Source: an uncultured Clostridia bacterium
Lineage (GTDB): Bacteria; Bacillota; Clostridia; Christensenellales; Aristaeellaceae
Reading direction: 5' to 3'
DNA: 32,537 bases
Assembly (NCBI GenBank): GCA_934621485.1
Contig: CAKTUS010000024.1
Coordinates: 1-32,537, forward strand
Each line of letters starts with the position of its first letter. The first letter of the stretch is position 1. The notes under the pieces were generated by a model. That model saw nothing but the letters and a program-made list of their open reading frames with translations, had not been told where the DNA came from and ran no database searches. Positions 16,315 through 24,342 of this stretch are shown here, one piece after another. The position numbers and the translations under genes are program-made.

Positions 16315-16469
16315 CAGACTGTTGAAAAACCCTCTGCGAGAGAGCGCGTCCGTGCACACGGCTACGTTTGTTCGCAGGGAAAATGCTGTGGCATAAGGCT
16401 TAGGGGCTCCGCCCCTAAAACCCCGGCAGGAGGCAGTGCCTCCTGCCCCTCCGCTTTTTCAGCAACCTG
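16315..16469 (+). repeat. Dispersed hairpin repeat, copy B, module Y
   Basis: This 155-bp module is bounded by CAGACTGTTGAAAAA and TTTTTCAGCAACCTG. These ends are imperfect inverted repeats of each other (12 of 15 positions). Inside are CCGTG/CACGG, a perfect eight-pair stem TTAGGGGC/GCCCCTAA and a perfect eight-pair stem CAGGAGGC/GCCTCCTG. Its outer part can also pair, CTCTGCGA with TCGCAGGG. It lies upstream of the aroA promoter and after the yhhN-like gene. It contains no promoter or reading frame of its own that I would trust. Confidence 0.88.
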
Positions 16470-16542
16470 TGCCTTGCGCAGCAAGGCTTTCCTTACGCTC
16501 TTTGCCGCCTGGCCAGCCACAGGCGAGCTTTTGTGGCAGCCT

Positions 16543-16591
16543 GAATCGGAGGGCCAAGTCCCTCCGATACCGCCCGTTTTTTCGACCGGAA
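16543..16591 (-). repeat. Partial inverted X module at the right side of copy B
   Basis: Read on the minus strand this piece runs GTCGAAAAAACGGGCGG, then TATCGGAGGG, a short loop and CCCTCCGATT. It aligns with the start of module X in copy A. TCGGAGGG/CCCTCCGA is a perfect eight-pair stem. With module X at 16206 it gives copy B the layout X, Y, inverted X, about 385 bp in total. Confidence 0.65.
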
Positions 16592-16730
16592 CAATCAGCC
16601 ATGGCGTCTTTTCCACGCCGGGCCCTTTCCTATACTCAAGTCCTCCTCCAGTCCCGTTTTCCTTTTTTCTTTCAAAACGAACGCTCGATTTTAACCGCTG
16701 TACTGCACAAAACCACGGCCCAAAAACAGT

Positions 16731-17375
16731 TTACGCCTTGGTGCTGAGGGCCAACAGCCACTGAGCCGTATAGTAAATACCCAGGCTTCCATAGTGCCAA
16801 CGAACCGGCTTTTGACGCACGGTATTGTGGCAAAGGGTCATATCGGAAATCACGAAAGCCGCCGCGCCCATGGCTGCCAGCGTGGAGCGAACCGAGGGGG
16901 CCAAAAATGGCAGCGGCAGGCTGAAGCCCAACAGGCCGGACAACGCCAGGCAATAAATGAGCACCCCGGCCACAATATGCCACTGGCTGATGCCGCGGGT
17001 ATAATGCGAGGCAAAGAACCACAGCCCTGCCAGCGCCAGCACGGCTACCGTCAGGCACCACCAGGAAAGCGTGCGGTACTGGCTAAGGGCCACCACATAC
17101 AACACGTGTCCCAAAAAGAACAACGTACCGCCCACCTCAAAGCGAATGTCCAGCAGAATATCCGCCAGGGTGCACACGCACAGCCCCGCAAAAATCCACT
17201 TGGCGTACAAATCTGCGTTCCCCAGAAAAGCCAGGCCGGCCAAAGCGGCGCACAGCAGCGTGGGGATTCCCTTAAACAGCAGGGACAAGGGCTTCTTGCC
17301 CCTGGCTTTGGCCCAGAAGTGAACCGGCATAAACAGCGCCCAAATTGCAACGTAAAGAATCACAGGAAACAGCAT
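16731..17375 (-). CDS. YhhN family (TMEM86-like) membrane protein
   Basis: This 214-residue protein has about seven to eight membrane segments. Family landmarks are LADILLDIRFEVGGTLFFLGH in the middle and FVISDMTLCHNT near the C-terminus, which carry the conserved acidic residues and His of YhhN proteins. Relatives in animals (TMEM86B), and some bacterial members, hydrolyse the vinyl-ether bond of lysoplasmalogens. Many Clostridia make plasmalogens, so a lipid role is reasonable but is inferred. GGAGGGGAG precedes the ATG. It starts 45 bp after the SCP2-like gene and is likely the last gene of that operon. Confidence 0.8.
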   Translation of the reverse strand: MLFPVILYVAIWALFMPVHFWAKARGKKPLSLLFKGIPTLLCAALAGLAFLGNADLYAKWIFAGLCVCTLADILLDIRFEVGGTLFFLGHVLYVVALSQYRTLSWWCLTVAVLALAGLWFFASHYTRGISQWHIVAGVLIYCLALSGLLGFSLPLPFLAPSVRSTLAAMGAAAFVISDMTLCHNTVRQKPVRWHYGSLGIYYTAQWLLALSTKA

Positions 17376-17420
17376 AGAATTTCTCCCCTCCCGCCCGGAG
17401 GCGTTTTCATGAGGTGCGGG

Positions 17421-17786
17421 TTACAAAAAGGCGCCCAGAGCCAGCAGCGCCTCCTTGCTGCCCTGAATTTTGACCCTGCCCAGCAGCAGCGCTTTCAGCG
17501 GATTCGTTTCCCCACGAATGATTCGCATCAGGTTTTCCTGGCTGCCGCTGACGGTAACGCTGACGGGCGCGCCGTTTTTCAGCTCGCTATACCGCCCGCC
17601 GTCCAAGGAAAAGGCATAGCTCATTCCCGTATCGTTGGCCCGGAAGCAGTAGCTTGCCGTGATGTGCGTCAGCTCCTCCGGATGATTTTTCAGTGCTTCG
17701 CCCACGCCCTTCAGCAGCTGCTCCAGGGTTGCTCCCCGAGCCGCCTGCGCTCTCAGCGCCTGTACGTCGTCACGCAGCTTTCCCAT
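17421..17786 (-). CDS. SCP2 sterol-binding domain protein
   Basis: This small soluble protein of 121 residues has the SCP2 fold, which binds lipids or fatty acyl chains in a hydrophobic tunnel. Typical features are the amphipathic helix LEQLLKGVGEALKN, strands with SYAFSLDGGRYSELKNG and VSVTVSGSQENLMRIIRGE, and the C-terminal NPLKALLLGRVKIQGSKEAL. The start at 17786 has AGAGG nine bases upstream. An ATG at 17795, overlapping the preceding stop as ATGA, would add three residues. Its ligand is unknown. It sits between a tyrosine phosphatase and a YhhN membrane protein. Confidence 0.82.
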   Translation of the reverse strand: MGKLRDDVQALRAQAARGATLEQLLKGVGEALKNHPEELTHITASYCFRANDTGMSYAFSLDGGRYSELKNGAPVSVTVSGSQENLMRIIRGETNPLKALLLGRVKIQGSKEALLALGAFL

Positions 17787-17791
17787 TTGCT

Positions 17792-18256
17792 TCATCCTCT
17801 TTTCGTGTTTTGAATATGTGCAAGCAATGCCTGACAGCCCCGGAATACGTCCTGCCAGGTACGGTCGAAATCGCCGGTAAACCAAGGGTCGGCCACATCC
17901 GCCGTTTCCCCGCAGAAGGACAGCAGCAGCGCCATTTTTCCCTCCGAATCGCCTCCCAGCATGGCTCGCATGTTGCGCAGATTGGCGGCGTCCATGCCAA
18001 TGAGCCAGTCATACTGTGCATAATCCGTCCGGGTTAAGCGGCGGGCCGTTTTTCCGCCGCAGGACATTCCATGCTCCTCCAGCTTTTTTCGCGTGCCCGG
18101 ATGCACCGGATTGCCCAGTTCCTCTGCCGACGTAGCGGCAGACGCCACAACCACCTGCCGGTCCAGCCCTGCTTTGGCAAGCAAGTCCCGCATCACAAAC
18201 TCTGCCATAGGGCTTCGGCAAATGTTGCCGTGGCAAACGAATAGAATTTTTGTCAT
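17792..18256 (-). CDS. Low-molecular-weight protein tyrosine phosphatase
   Basis: The 154-residue protein begins with the phosphate loop VCHGNICRSPMAEF, in which Cys8 is the nucleophile and Arg14 binds phosphate. The general acid Asp is in the late DPWFTGDFDRT motif, the counterpart of DPYY. Length and order are normal for the family. In Firmicutes such enzymes act on protein tyrosine or arginine phosphate and often relate to surface polysaccharide or stress control, but no kinase gene is next to it. The ribosome site is weak (AAGGG, eleven bases before the ATG). It overlaps the next gene's region closely, so the two are probably co-translated. Confidence 0.93.
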   Translation of the reverse strand: MTKILFVCHGNICRSPMAEFVMRDLLAKAGLDRQVVVASAATSAEELGNPVHPGTRKKLEEHGMSCGGKTARRLTRTDYAQYDWLIGMDAANLRNMRAMLGGDSEGKMALLLSFCGETADVADPWFTGDFDRTWQDVFRGCQALLAHIQNTKRG

Positions 18257-18578
18257 TGCTGTTATATCCCTTCAAAAGCCTCCAAGCCTTGATATTTCAA
18301 GGCTTTCGGCGCTTCTTTCATTTTTTCTGTCATGGCAGAAACCTGGGCGGGCGGCGCGTTCCATCAGGCAGATAGCAACTTCCGGCTTTCGTTCTCCCCT
18401 GATTCTTTTCGCACGAACAAATAGGCCTTCTGTTGTTTCTCCGAAAGTTCCTCTGCCGGTCGCGAAACATCCGGTGCTCTTTCCACGGCCCGCAGCTGTG
18501 TCCCTGGTTGGATTTTTCTTTTTCGGACATTTGCAAGCTTTTTTTCCAGGGTGGAAAGGCCAGTGCCGTAGCACGTTT
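18257..18578 (-). other. Long 5' leader of the phosphatase operon
   Basis: About 315 nt separate the predicted transcription start from the phosphatase ATG. The hairpin CCTTGAAATATCAAGG lies just before the ribosome site. One minus-strand frame ending at 18364 has protein-like composition (for example EELSEKQQKAYLFVRKESG) but no convincing start codon. It may be a decayed gene fragment. Confidence 0.35.
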
Positions 18579-18608
18579 ATTGTACCATATCAGGGCGATA
18601 AATGACAC
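18579..18608 (-). promoter_or_regulatory. Promoter for the phosphatase-SCP2-YhhN operon
   Basis: On the minus strand GTGTCA (18608-18603) and TACAAT (18584-18579) are 18 bases apart, with TG one base before the -10. The -35 matches four of six positions. Confidence 0.5.
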
Positions 18609-18733
18609 CGTAAATTTCAAACGATATCCGCTGATGAAGCAGGCGGCGCTTCATCAGCCGTTTGTCGCCTATCCGTTCTCTTGGCATAGGGATAAACCTG
18701 CGCGGCACAGCAAAACTTGCGCTCACTTTTTTC

Positions 18734-18762
18734 TGTTTTTTCAGTGCGGTCTATGGTAAAAT
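18734..18762 (+). promoter_or_regulatory. Candidate extended -10 promoter for the leader RNA and lysR
   Basis: TAAAAT (18757-18762) is preceded by TG one base upstream, an extended -10. The -35 position (TGTTTT, 17 bases away) is poor. The predicted start near 18769 coincides with the first base pairs of the structured leader. Confidence 0.4.
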
Positions 18763-18766
18763 GGCT

Positions 18767-18901
18767 TTGTCCAACTGTGACCTGACAATGGGACAGCCGC
18801 GCAGAGACCGCGGATGTGAAAGCATGGCAGCGGAGCGATAAGCTTCTCCGTATCGGTCTGAGGAGCGGCGCTTCCGTGGCTGCTGAAGCTCCAGTTGGCA
18901 A
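18767..18901 (+). ncRNA. Structured 5' leader RNA upstream of lysR (possible riboswitch or cis element)
   Basis: A ten-pair closing stem joins TTG(T)CCAACTG (18767-18777, one bulged T) to CAGTTGGCAA (18892-18901). Inside are AGACCG (18805-18810) with CGGTCT (18854-18859), which encloses CGGAG (18831-18835) with CTCCG (18846-18850). A further helix is GAGC (18863-18866) with GCTC (18888-18891). This is a multi-branched fold of the kind seen in ligand-binding leaders. No known riboswitch consensus was recognised. It ends about 125 nt before the lysR start, and no terminator hairpin was seen in between. It may be a cis element or an independent RNA. Confidence 0.45.
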
Positions 18902-19025
18902 CGCCGGGCATTGAGAATAACCCATGCGTTTCTCTTGACGGATTGTCGTTTTCACCCCATTCCTAACAGGCCTGTCAGCCGCCCGGAGAAGAAAGCGCAA
19001 GCTATTTCATGGCAGGAGAATGATC

Positions 19026-19913
19026 ATGCTGAAACCGCTCAAATATTTCCAGTCCGTCGTTCGGCTAAGCAGCTTTTCCAAAGCGGCGGAGGAAAACTGC
19101 ATCTCGCAATCCGCCATTTCTCAGCAGGTACAGGCGCTAGAGCGCGAATTGGGCTTTCAGCTGCTGGAGCGCAAAAATCGCACGTTCACTCTGACTCTGG
19201 CAGGCGAGTACTTTTATCAAAAAAGCCTGATTCTGACGGCGGACTATGAGCGGCTGTGCAGCGAAGCCGCCGCAATGGCCAAGGGCAATCGAGCGTCTCT
19301 GAAAATCGGTTATCTGCGCTGCTACACCGGCGTCGAGTTTCACAGGGCCTTGGCGCTGTTTTCCGGAAAGTACCCGGAAGTGGAAGTATCGGTTGCTTAC
19401 GGCAATCATGAGGAGCTATATGACCTGCTGCGCACAGGAAAGGCCGATTTGGTGCTCAACGACCAGCGCCGGGCGTTCTCCGATGAATACATGAATCTGA
19501 TTTTGACCACCTGCCGCAGCTATATCGAGGTATCCTCCCACAGCGCGCTGGCGCAGATGAAACACATCTCCCCGGCCGCCTTGAAAAGCACGCCCTGCAT
19601 TTTGGTTACATCGGAAACACAGCGGGAAGCAGAACTGGAATACTATCACAATGTAGTCGGTTTTCAGGGCGAGTTTCGCTACGCGGAAAACCTGGAAGAA
19701 GCCCGGCTGATGGTAATCGGCCGCAAGGGCTTTCTTCCCGTGGAAGGAACCGGTCAGGCTATGCCAGCTGGAACCTCCATCGTTCGTGTTCCGCTTGTGC
19801 GGGGAAAAGACCCCATTCTGCGCAACTATTGCGTTTTCTGGAAGAAAGACCATTCCGGCCGCTATGTGGAGGCGTTTGCCCGGCTGCTGAAGGAACAGTT
19901 TGAAACCGGGTAG
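19026..19913 (+). CDS. LysR family transcriptional regulator
   Basis: This 295-residue regulator has an N-terminal winged helix-turn-helix (LKYFQSVVRLSSFSKAAEEN, then ISQSAISQQVQALERELG and LLERKNRTFTLT). A periplasmic-binding-protein-like effector domain follows from about residue 92 (LKIGYLRCYTG). I chose ATG 19026 because GGAG lies seven bases upstream; an ATG at 19020 is too close. LysR proteins usually control a neighbouring gene in response to a small ligand. All genes from here to 26873 point the same way, so the UvrA-like protein and the reductases are the likely targets. The ligand is unknown. Confidence 0.92.
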   Translation: MLKPLKYFQSVVRLSSFSKAAEENCISQSAISQQVQALERELGFQLLERKNRTFTLTLAGEYFYQKSLILTADYERLCSEAAAMAKGNRASLKIGYLRCYTGVEFHRALALFSGKYPEVEVSVAYGNHEELYDLLRTGKADLVLNDQRRAFSDEYMNLILTTCRSYIEVSSHSALAQMKHISPAALKSTPCILVTSETQREAELEYYHNVVGFQGEFRYAENLEEARLMVIGRKGFLPVEGTGQAMPAGTSIVRVPLVRGKDPILRNYCVFWKKDHSGRYVEAFARLLKEQFETG

Positions 19914-19967
19914 CGCCCGCCCCCAAAACCCGCTTATCACATTACGCCATATGAGGGATAATGAAAT

Positions 19968-22445
19968 ATGATCGATAAAATGCTGATTCGTGGAGCGAAA
20001 GTCCACAATCTTCAGAACATAGATGTGGACATTCCGTTAGGGAAAATCGTGGGAATTGCGGGCGTATCCGGCTCCGGCAAATCCTCTCTTGCTTTGGGCG
20101 TCCTGTATGCCGAGGGTTCCCGCCGCTATTTGGAGGCCCTGTCTACCTACACCCGCCGCCGAATGACGCAGGCATCAAGGGCCAGCGTGGATGAGGCGCT
20201 GTATGTTCCAGCCGCGCTGGCGCTGCATCAGCGCCCCGGCGTGCCCGGCATCCGAAGCACTTTCGGAACGGGAACGGAGCTGCTGAACAGTTTGCGGCTG
20301 ATGTATTCCCGCCTTGCCAATCACCGCTGCCCAAACGGCCATGCGTTGAGCCCGTCGCTGCTGGTTGCCGCCGGAAAGGAGCTGATTTGTCCAGTGTGCG
20401 GCGCACATTTCTACGCGCCGTCTGCTGAGGAACTGTCGTTCAATTCCCAGGGGGCATGCCAAAAATGCGGCGGTACCGGCGTTGTCCGCACCGTTGATCT
20501 CGACGCGCTGGTGCCGGACGATTCTCTGACCATCGACGAGGGAGCGGTTGCTCCGTGGAACAGCCTGATGTGGTCGCTCATGACGGATATTTGCCGGGAG
20601 ATGGGCGTGCGGACGAACGTGCCGTTTCGCGACCTGACAGCCCGGGAAAAGGACATTGTGTTTCATGGTCCTGCGGAAAAAAAGCACATTTTCTACCACA
20701 ACAAAAATTCCAATCAGGCAGGAGAATTGGATTTTACCTACTTCAACGCTGTCTATACCGTGGAAAATGCGCTTGCCAAGGTCAAAGATGAAAAAGGCAT
20801 GAAGCGGGTAGAAAAATTTCTGAAAGAGGAGCTTTGTCCGGACTGTCATGGAACGCGTCTTTCCGCCGCCGCCCGCGCGCCAAAGCTGCAGGGGCTTTCG
20901 CTGGACGAAGCCTGTGCCATGACGCTTTCCCAGCTGGTGGATTGGGTGCAGAGGACGCCAAACAGCCTTCCGGAGAACATGCGCCCCATGGCTGAAAGCA
21001 TCTGTGAGGCCTTTGAAAGCACCGCCAAGCGGCTGATGGATTTGGGGCTGGGCTACCTGACCCTGGACCGCTCAACCTCCACGCTTTCCACCGGCGAACG
21101 CCAACGGATGCAGCTGGCTCGGGCCGTCCGCAACCGTACCACAGGCGTGCTCTATGTGCTGGATGAGCCGTCTATCGGCCTTCATCCTTCCAACATTGCG
21201 GGGCTTGCCGGCGTCATGCACGATCTGGTCGCGGACGGCAATTCCATTATTCTGGTGGACCACGACGCCCAGGTTTTGAAAGAAGCGGACTGGATTGTGG
21301 AAATGGGGCCGGAAGCCGGGACAAAGGGCGGCCGTGTCATTGCTCAAGGAACCATCCCTGCCATGGAAGGGAATCCGGCTTCGCAAATCGGGCCGTTTCT
21401 CTCCGGAAAAGCCGAAACAAAGCTGCGGGCATGCGCTGAAAAAGCGGCCCTGTTTGCCAACGGCGTCATCCATTTGTCTACTTCTCCGCTTCACACGGTG
21501 AAGTCCCTGGAGGTAGATATTCCCAAAGGGCGGCTGACCGTGGTTACCGGCGTATCCGGCTCCGGAAAAACAACCATGGTGCTGGAAAGCCTGATTCCCT
21601 CGCTGGAGGCAAGCATCGGCGGTCATGCGCTGCCGTCGCATATCCGAGGCGTTAGCGCCCCGGGGATTCGGCGCGTCAAGCTCATTGACGCAACCCCCAT
21701 CGGCCTCAATGTGCGCTCCACCGTTGCCACTTATGCAGGCATACATGATGATCTGCGCAAATTGTACGCAAAATCTGTCTCTTCCAAAGAAAAGAACTAC
21801 AAAGCCAGCGATTTTTCCTACAACACCGGTTCGCTGCGATGCCCCGGCTGCGATGGAACCGGCGTCGTCAGCCTGGACGTGCAGTTTCTGCCGGACGTCA
21901 ATATTCCCTGCCCGGACTGCCGAGGCTCTCGCTATGCCCGCGCCGCCTATCAGGTAAAGCTGACCAACAAAGAAGGGCAATCCGCCTCTTTGCCGGAACT
22001 TATGGACATGGATGTAAACTCCGCCATGGCCTTCTGCAAAGACCTGAAACCCCTTAGCCAGAAGCTGGCCATTCTTAAGCAGCTGGGGCTTGGCTATCTA
22101 ACGCTTGGGGAAGAAACGCCCAGCCTTTCCGGCGGCGAAGCCCAGCGCCTGAAGCTGGCCAGCGAGATTGGAAAAACGCAAACCGACTCTCTTTTTGTGT
22201 TCGATGAGCCATCCATCGGGCTGCACCCCCTGGATGTGCAGGTACTGCTGGGTGTTTTCCAGGCGCTTCTGGACAGCGGCGCAACGGTTGTTGTGATTGA
22301 GCACGACCTGGATGTCATCCGCAACGCAGACTATGTGCTGGACATGGGGCCCGGCGGCGGAGACAAGGGCGGACAAATCATAGCAACTGGAACGCCGCAG
22401 GAAATCAAAAGAAACAATGCCAGCATAACGGGCAGATATCTGTGA
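19968..22445 (+). CDS. UvrA-like ABC ATPase lacking the UvrB-binding domain
   Basis: The protein has 825 residues, against about 940 in UvrA proper. Two ABC modules are complete: Walker A GVSGSGKS at 32-39 and GVSGSGKT at 528-535, signatures LSTGERQ at 373-379 and LSGGEAQ at 720-726, and two DEPSIGLHP Walker B blocks. Zinc-finger cysteines are present (CPNGH with CPVCG, CQKCGG, CPDCHG, CPGCDG with CPDCRG). The missing residues lie between the first Walker A and first zinc finger, where UvrA binds UvrB. Such short paralogues are often tied to drug or intercalator resistance (DrrC type) rather than general excision repair. It follows lysR by 54 bp and may share its message. Confidence 0.9.
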   Translation: MIDKMLIRGAKVHNLQNIDVDIPLGKIVGIAGVSGSGKSSLALGVLYAEGSRRYLEALSTYTRRRMTQASRASVDEALYVPAALALHQRPGVPGIRSTFGTGTELLNSLRLMYSRLANHRCPNGHALSPSLLVAAGKELICPVCGAHFYAPSAEELSFNSQGACQKCGGTGVVRTVDLDALVPDDSLTIDEGAVAPWNSLMWSLMTDICREMGVRTNVPFRDLTAREKDIVFHGPAEKKHIFYHNKNSNQAGELDFTYFNAVYTVENALAKVKDEKGMKRVEKFLKEELCPDCHGTRLSAAARAPKLQGLSLDEACAMTLSQLVDWVQRTPNSLPENMRPMAESICEAFESTAKRLMDLGLGYLTLDRSTSTLSTGERQRMQLARAVRNRTTGVLYVLDEPSIGLHPSNIAGLAGVMHDLVADGNSIILVDHDAQVLKEADWIVEMGPEAGTKGGRVIAQGTIPAMEGNPASQIGPFLSGKAETKLRACAEKAALFANGVIHLSTSPLHTVKSLEVDIPKGRLTVVTGVSGSGKTTMVLESLIPSLEASIGGHALPSHIRGVSAPGIRRVKLIDATPIGLNVRSTVATYAGIHDDLRKLYAKSVSSKEKNYKASDFSYNTGSLRCPGCDGTGVVSLDVQFLPDVNIPCPDCRGSRYARAAYQVKLTNKEGQSASLPELMDMDVNSAMAFCKDLKPLSQKLAILKQLGLGYLTLGEETPSLSGGEAQRLKLASEIGKTQTDSLFVFDEPSIGLHPLDVQVLLGVFQALLDSGATVVVIEHDLDVIRNADYVLDMGPGGGDKGGQIIATGTPQEIKRNNASITGRYL

Positions 22446-22642
22446 GGGGATAAAGCGGCGAAGAACAGGGCTGCCATCGAAGCGCCGGACTGCGGCGAGC
22501 GCCTGCTTTTCTCCCACTATTCCCCCAAACCCGTGGAAGGGCTGTTCAGGAGCGATTACCCCATCCGCAGCAGAGCCGTTGCGCAAAAGACGCCGCCATT
22601 CTTCATATCAGTTTTTCTTATTCAAAAACGGCAAAAGTCAAA
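22446..22642. other. Intergenic remnant between uvrA-like gene and promoter
   Basis: A plus-strand frame continues after the UvrA-like stop for about 60 codons with protein-like content (LLFSHYSPKPVEGLF) but has no start codon or ribosome site. It may be a decayed fragment. No terminator was recognised. Confidence 0.3.
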
Positions 22643-22671
22643 TTGATTTTCCAAAACCGCTTAGCTACAAT
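22643..22671 (+). promoter_or_regulatory. Sigma-A promoter for the reductase genes
   Basis: TTGATT (22643-22648) and TACAAT (22666-22671) are exactly 17 bases apart. The start would be near 22678, giving a short leader before the ATG at 22702. A second promoter here means the reductases can be expressed separately from lysR and the UvrA-like gene. Confidence 0.7.
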
Positions 22672-22701
22672 AGAGACATCCAGAATCCGGAGGTTGTTTC
22701 T

Positions 22702-23232
22702 ATGAAGGTGCTCGCTATTAGTTCCAGCCCCCGAAAGGGCGGCAATTCTGATGTGCTGTGTGATGAATTTCTGAAGGGTGCGAGGGAAGCCGGCCATAAA
22801 GTGCAAAAGATCAGGCTGGCCGAGAAAAAAATCGCGCCGTGCGCCGCCTGTTACGGCTGTGCCGAAACCCATGTCTGCGTCCGCAAGGACGATATGGCAG
22901 AGGTTTTGGAGGCGCTTATCGGCGCGGATGTTATCGTGCTGGCGTCTCCTGTGTATTTCTATTCCGTCTGCGCCCAGATGAAAACCATGATCGACCGCTG
23001 CCTTGCAAACTATCCAGCAATCGAAGAAAAACGCTTTTATCTGATTGTCACCGCGGCCGATCCGCAGCGCAGCGCCGCCGATGAAACGCTGGCGGACTTT
23101 CGCGGCTTTTTGCGCTGCCTGCCCGGGGCAACGGAAGCAGGCGTCCTTTGGGGCACCGGTACGTGGGACAAGGGCGATGTATATCGTCACCCCTCGCTCA
23201 AACAGGCTTATGAAGTCGGAAGGAGAATCTGA
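22702..23232 (+). CDS. Flavodoxin-fold NAD(P)H:FMN reductase / iron-sulfur flavoprotein family
   Basis: The 176-residue protein opens with the FMN phosphate loop ISSSPRKGGNSDVL and has the second flavin contact VIVLASPVYFYSVCAQMK near residue 80. A cysteine group PCAACYGC lies at about 50-57, as in clostridial iron-sulfur flavoproteins and related oxidoreductases, although the spacing for a full [4Fe-4S] site is not certain. It likely moves electrons from NAD(P)H to flavin, quinones or nitro compounds. GGAGG lies eight bases before the ATG, which makes the longer frame from 22579 unnecessary. Its TGA is followed within one base by the aldo/keto reductase ATG. Confidence 0.87.
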   Translation: MKVLAISSSPRKGGNSDVLCDEFLKGAREAGHKVQKIRLAEKKIAPCAACYGCAETHVCVRKDDMAEVLEALIGADVIVLASPVYFYSVCAQMKTMIDRCLANYPAIEEKRFYLIVTAADPQRSAADETLADFRGFLRCLPGATEAGVLWGTGTWDKGDVYRHPSLKQAYEVGRRI

Positions 23233-23233
23233 C

Positions 23234-24342
23234 ATGGATAAGATCAAAAAGAACTTTGGCTTCGGTTGCATGCGCCTGCCAATGAACGGTGAAGAAGTGA
23301 ATACCGCTGAAATGAACCGCATGGTAGACGCTTTCCTGGATGCGGGGTTCAACTACTTCGACACCGCTCACGGCTATTTGCAGGGCAAGAGCGAAACGGC
23401 GCTGAAAGCCGCCTTACCAGCCGCTATCCCCGTGAACGCTATGTTCTCACAGACAAGCTGACGGCCAATTTCTTCCAAACAGAGGACGATATTCGACCGT
23501 TCTTTGAAAGCCAGCTTGCCGCGTGCGGCACGGACTATTTTGACTTCTACCTCATGCACGCCCAGGGCGCGGGCAACTATCCTCACTTCAAAGCGTGCCG
23601 TGCTTACGAAACCGCCTTTGCGCTCAAGGCCGAGGGCAAGGTGCGTCATGTGGGCATTTCCTTCCATGACCGGCCGGAGGTACTGGAACAGATTTTGACA
23701 GAGTATCCTGCCATTGAGGTTGTGCAGATTCAGTTCAACTATGCGGACTACGATGATCCCGCCGTACAGAGCCGGGCGTGCTATGAAGTCTGCATGAAGC
23801 ACCATAAGCCCGTCATCGTCATGGAGCCGGTGAAAGGCGGCAATCTTGTCAATCTGCCCGAAGAGGCAAAAGCCGTGTTGAATGAGCTGCGAGGCGGCAG
23901 CCCTGCAAGCTACGCCCTGCGGTTTGCCGCCGGCTTTCCCGGCATGCTGATGGTGCTTTCCGGCATGAGCAGCCTGGAACAGATGCAGGACAATCTCTCG
24001 GTTATGAAGGATTTCCGGCCGCTGAGCGAAAAAGAACTGGCGGCGGTGGAGCGGGTGCAGGAAATTTTCCACAGCAAGCACCTTATTTCCTGCACCGCCT
24101 GCCGCTACTGCACGGACGGCTGCCCAAAGCATATTTCGATCCCCGACCTGTTCGCCACAATGAACACCAAACAGCTCTACCACGACTGGAACGCAGATTA
24201 CTATTACAACGTGGTCTACACTGCGCCGGGGCGCAAGGCCTCCGACTGCCTGAAATGCGGCAAGTGCGAAAAAGCCTGCCCGCAGCATTTGCCCATTCGT
24301 AAACTGCTGGAAGAGGTTGCCAAAGAATTTGAAAAAGCCTGA
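23234..24342 (+). pseudogene. Aldo/keto reductase with C-terminal 2x[4Fe-4S] domain, frameshifted
   Basis: The frame begins at ATG 23234 with typical AKR sequence (FGFGCMRLPM, FDTAHGYLQGKSE) but breaks near 23411-23418 and stops at 23461. One base restored in GCCGCCTTACC would continue as TSRYPRERYVLTDKL in the frame that runs on to 24342, for about 369 residues in all. The second part holds the barrel (DYFDFYLMHAQG, RHVGISFHD, QIQFNYAD, VMEPVKGGNL). It ends in two ferredoxin motifs, CTACRYCTDGCP and CLKCGKCEKACP. Only a single base seems lost and the rest is well preserved. That fits a very recent mutation or a sequencing error; no slippery heptamer suggests programmed shifting. Confidence 0.88.

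Noticed and set aside
16300..16764. Frames across the Y repeats that translate to the same peptide (SARERVRAHGYVCSQGKCC) in copies A and B
   Set aside because: The shared peptide only reflects DNA identity. Copies C and D do not preserve the frame, while the stems are preserved.
18617..19000. Minus-strand frame of 127 codons overlapping the structured leader
   Set aside because: It lacks a ribosome site and family motifs. The paired stems on the plus strand explain the region better.
23400..23425. Programmed ribosomal frameshifting in the aldo/keto reductase
   Set aside because: There is no slippery heptamer and no following pseudoknot or strong stem; simple base loss is more likely.
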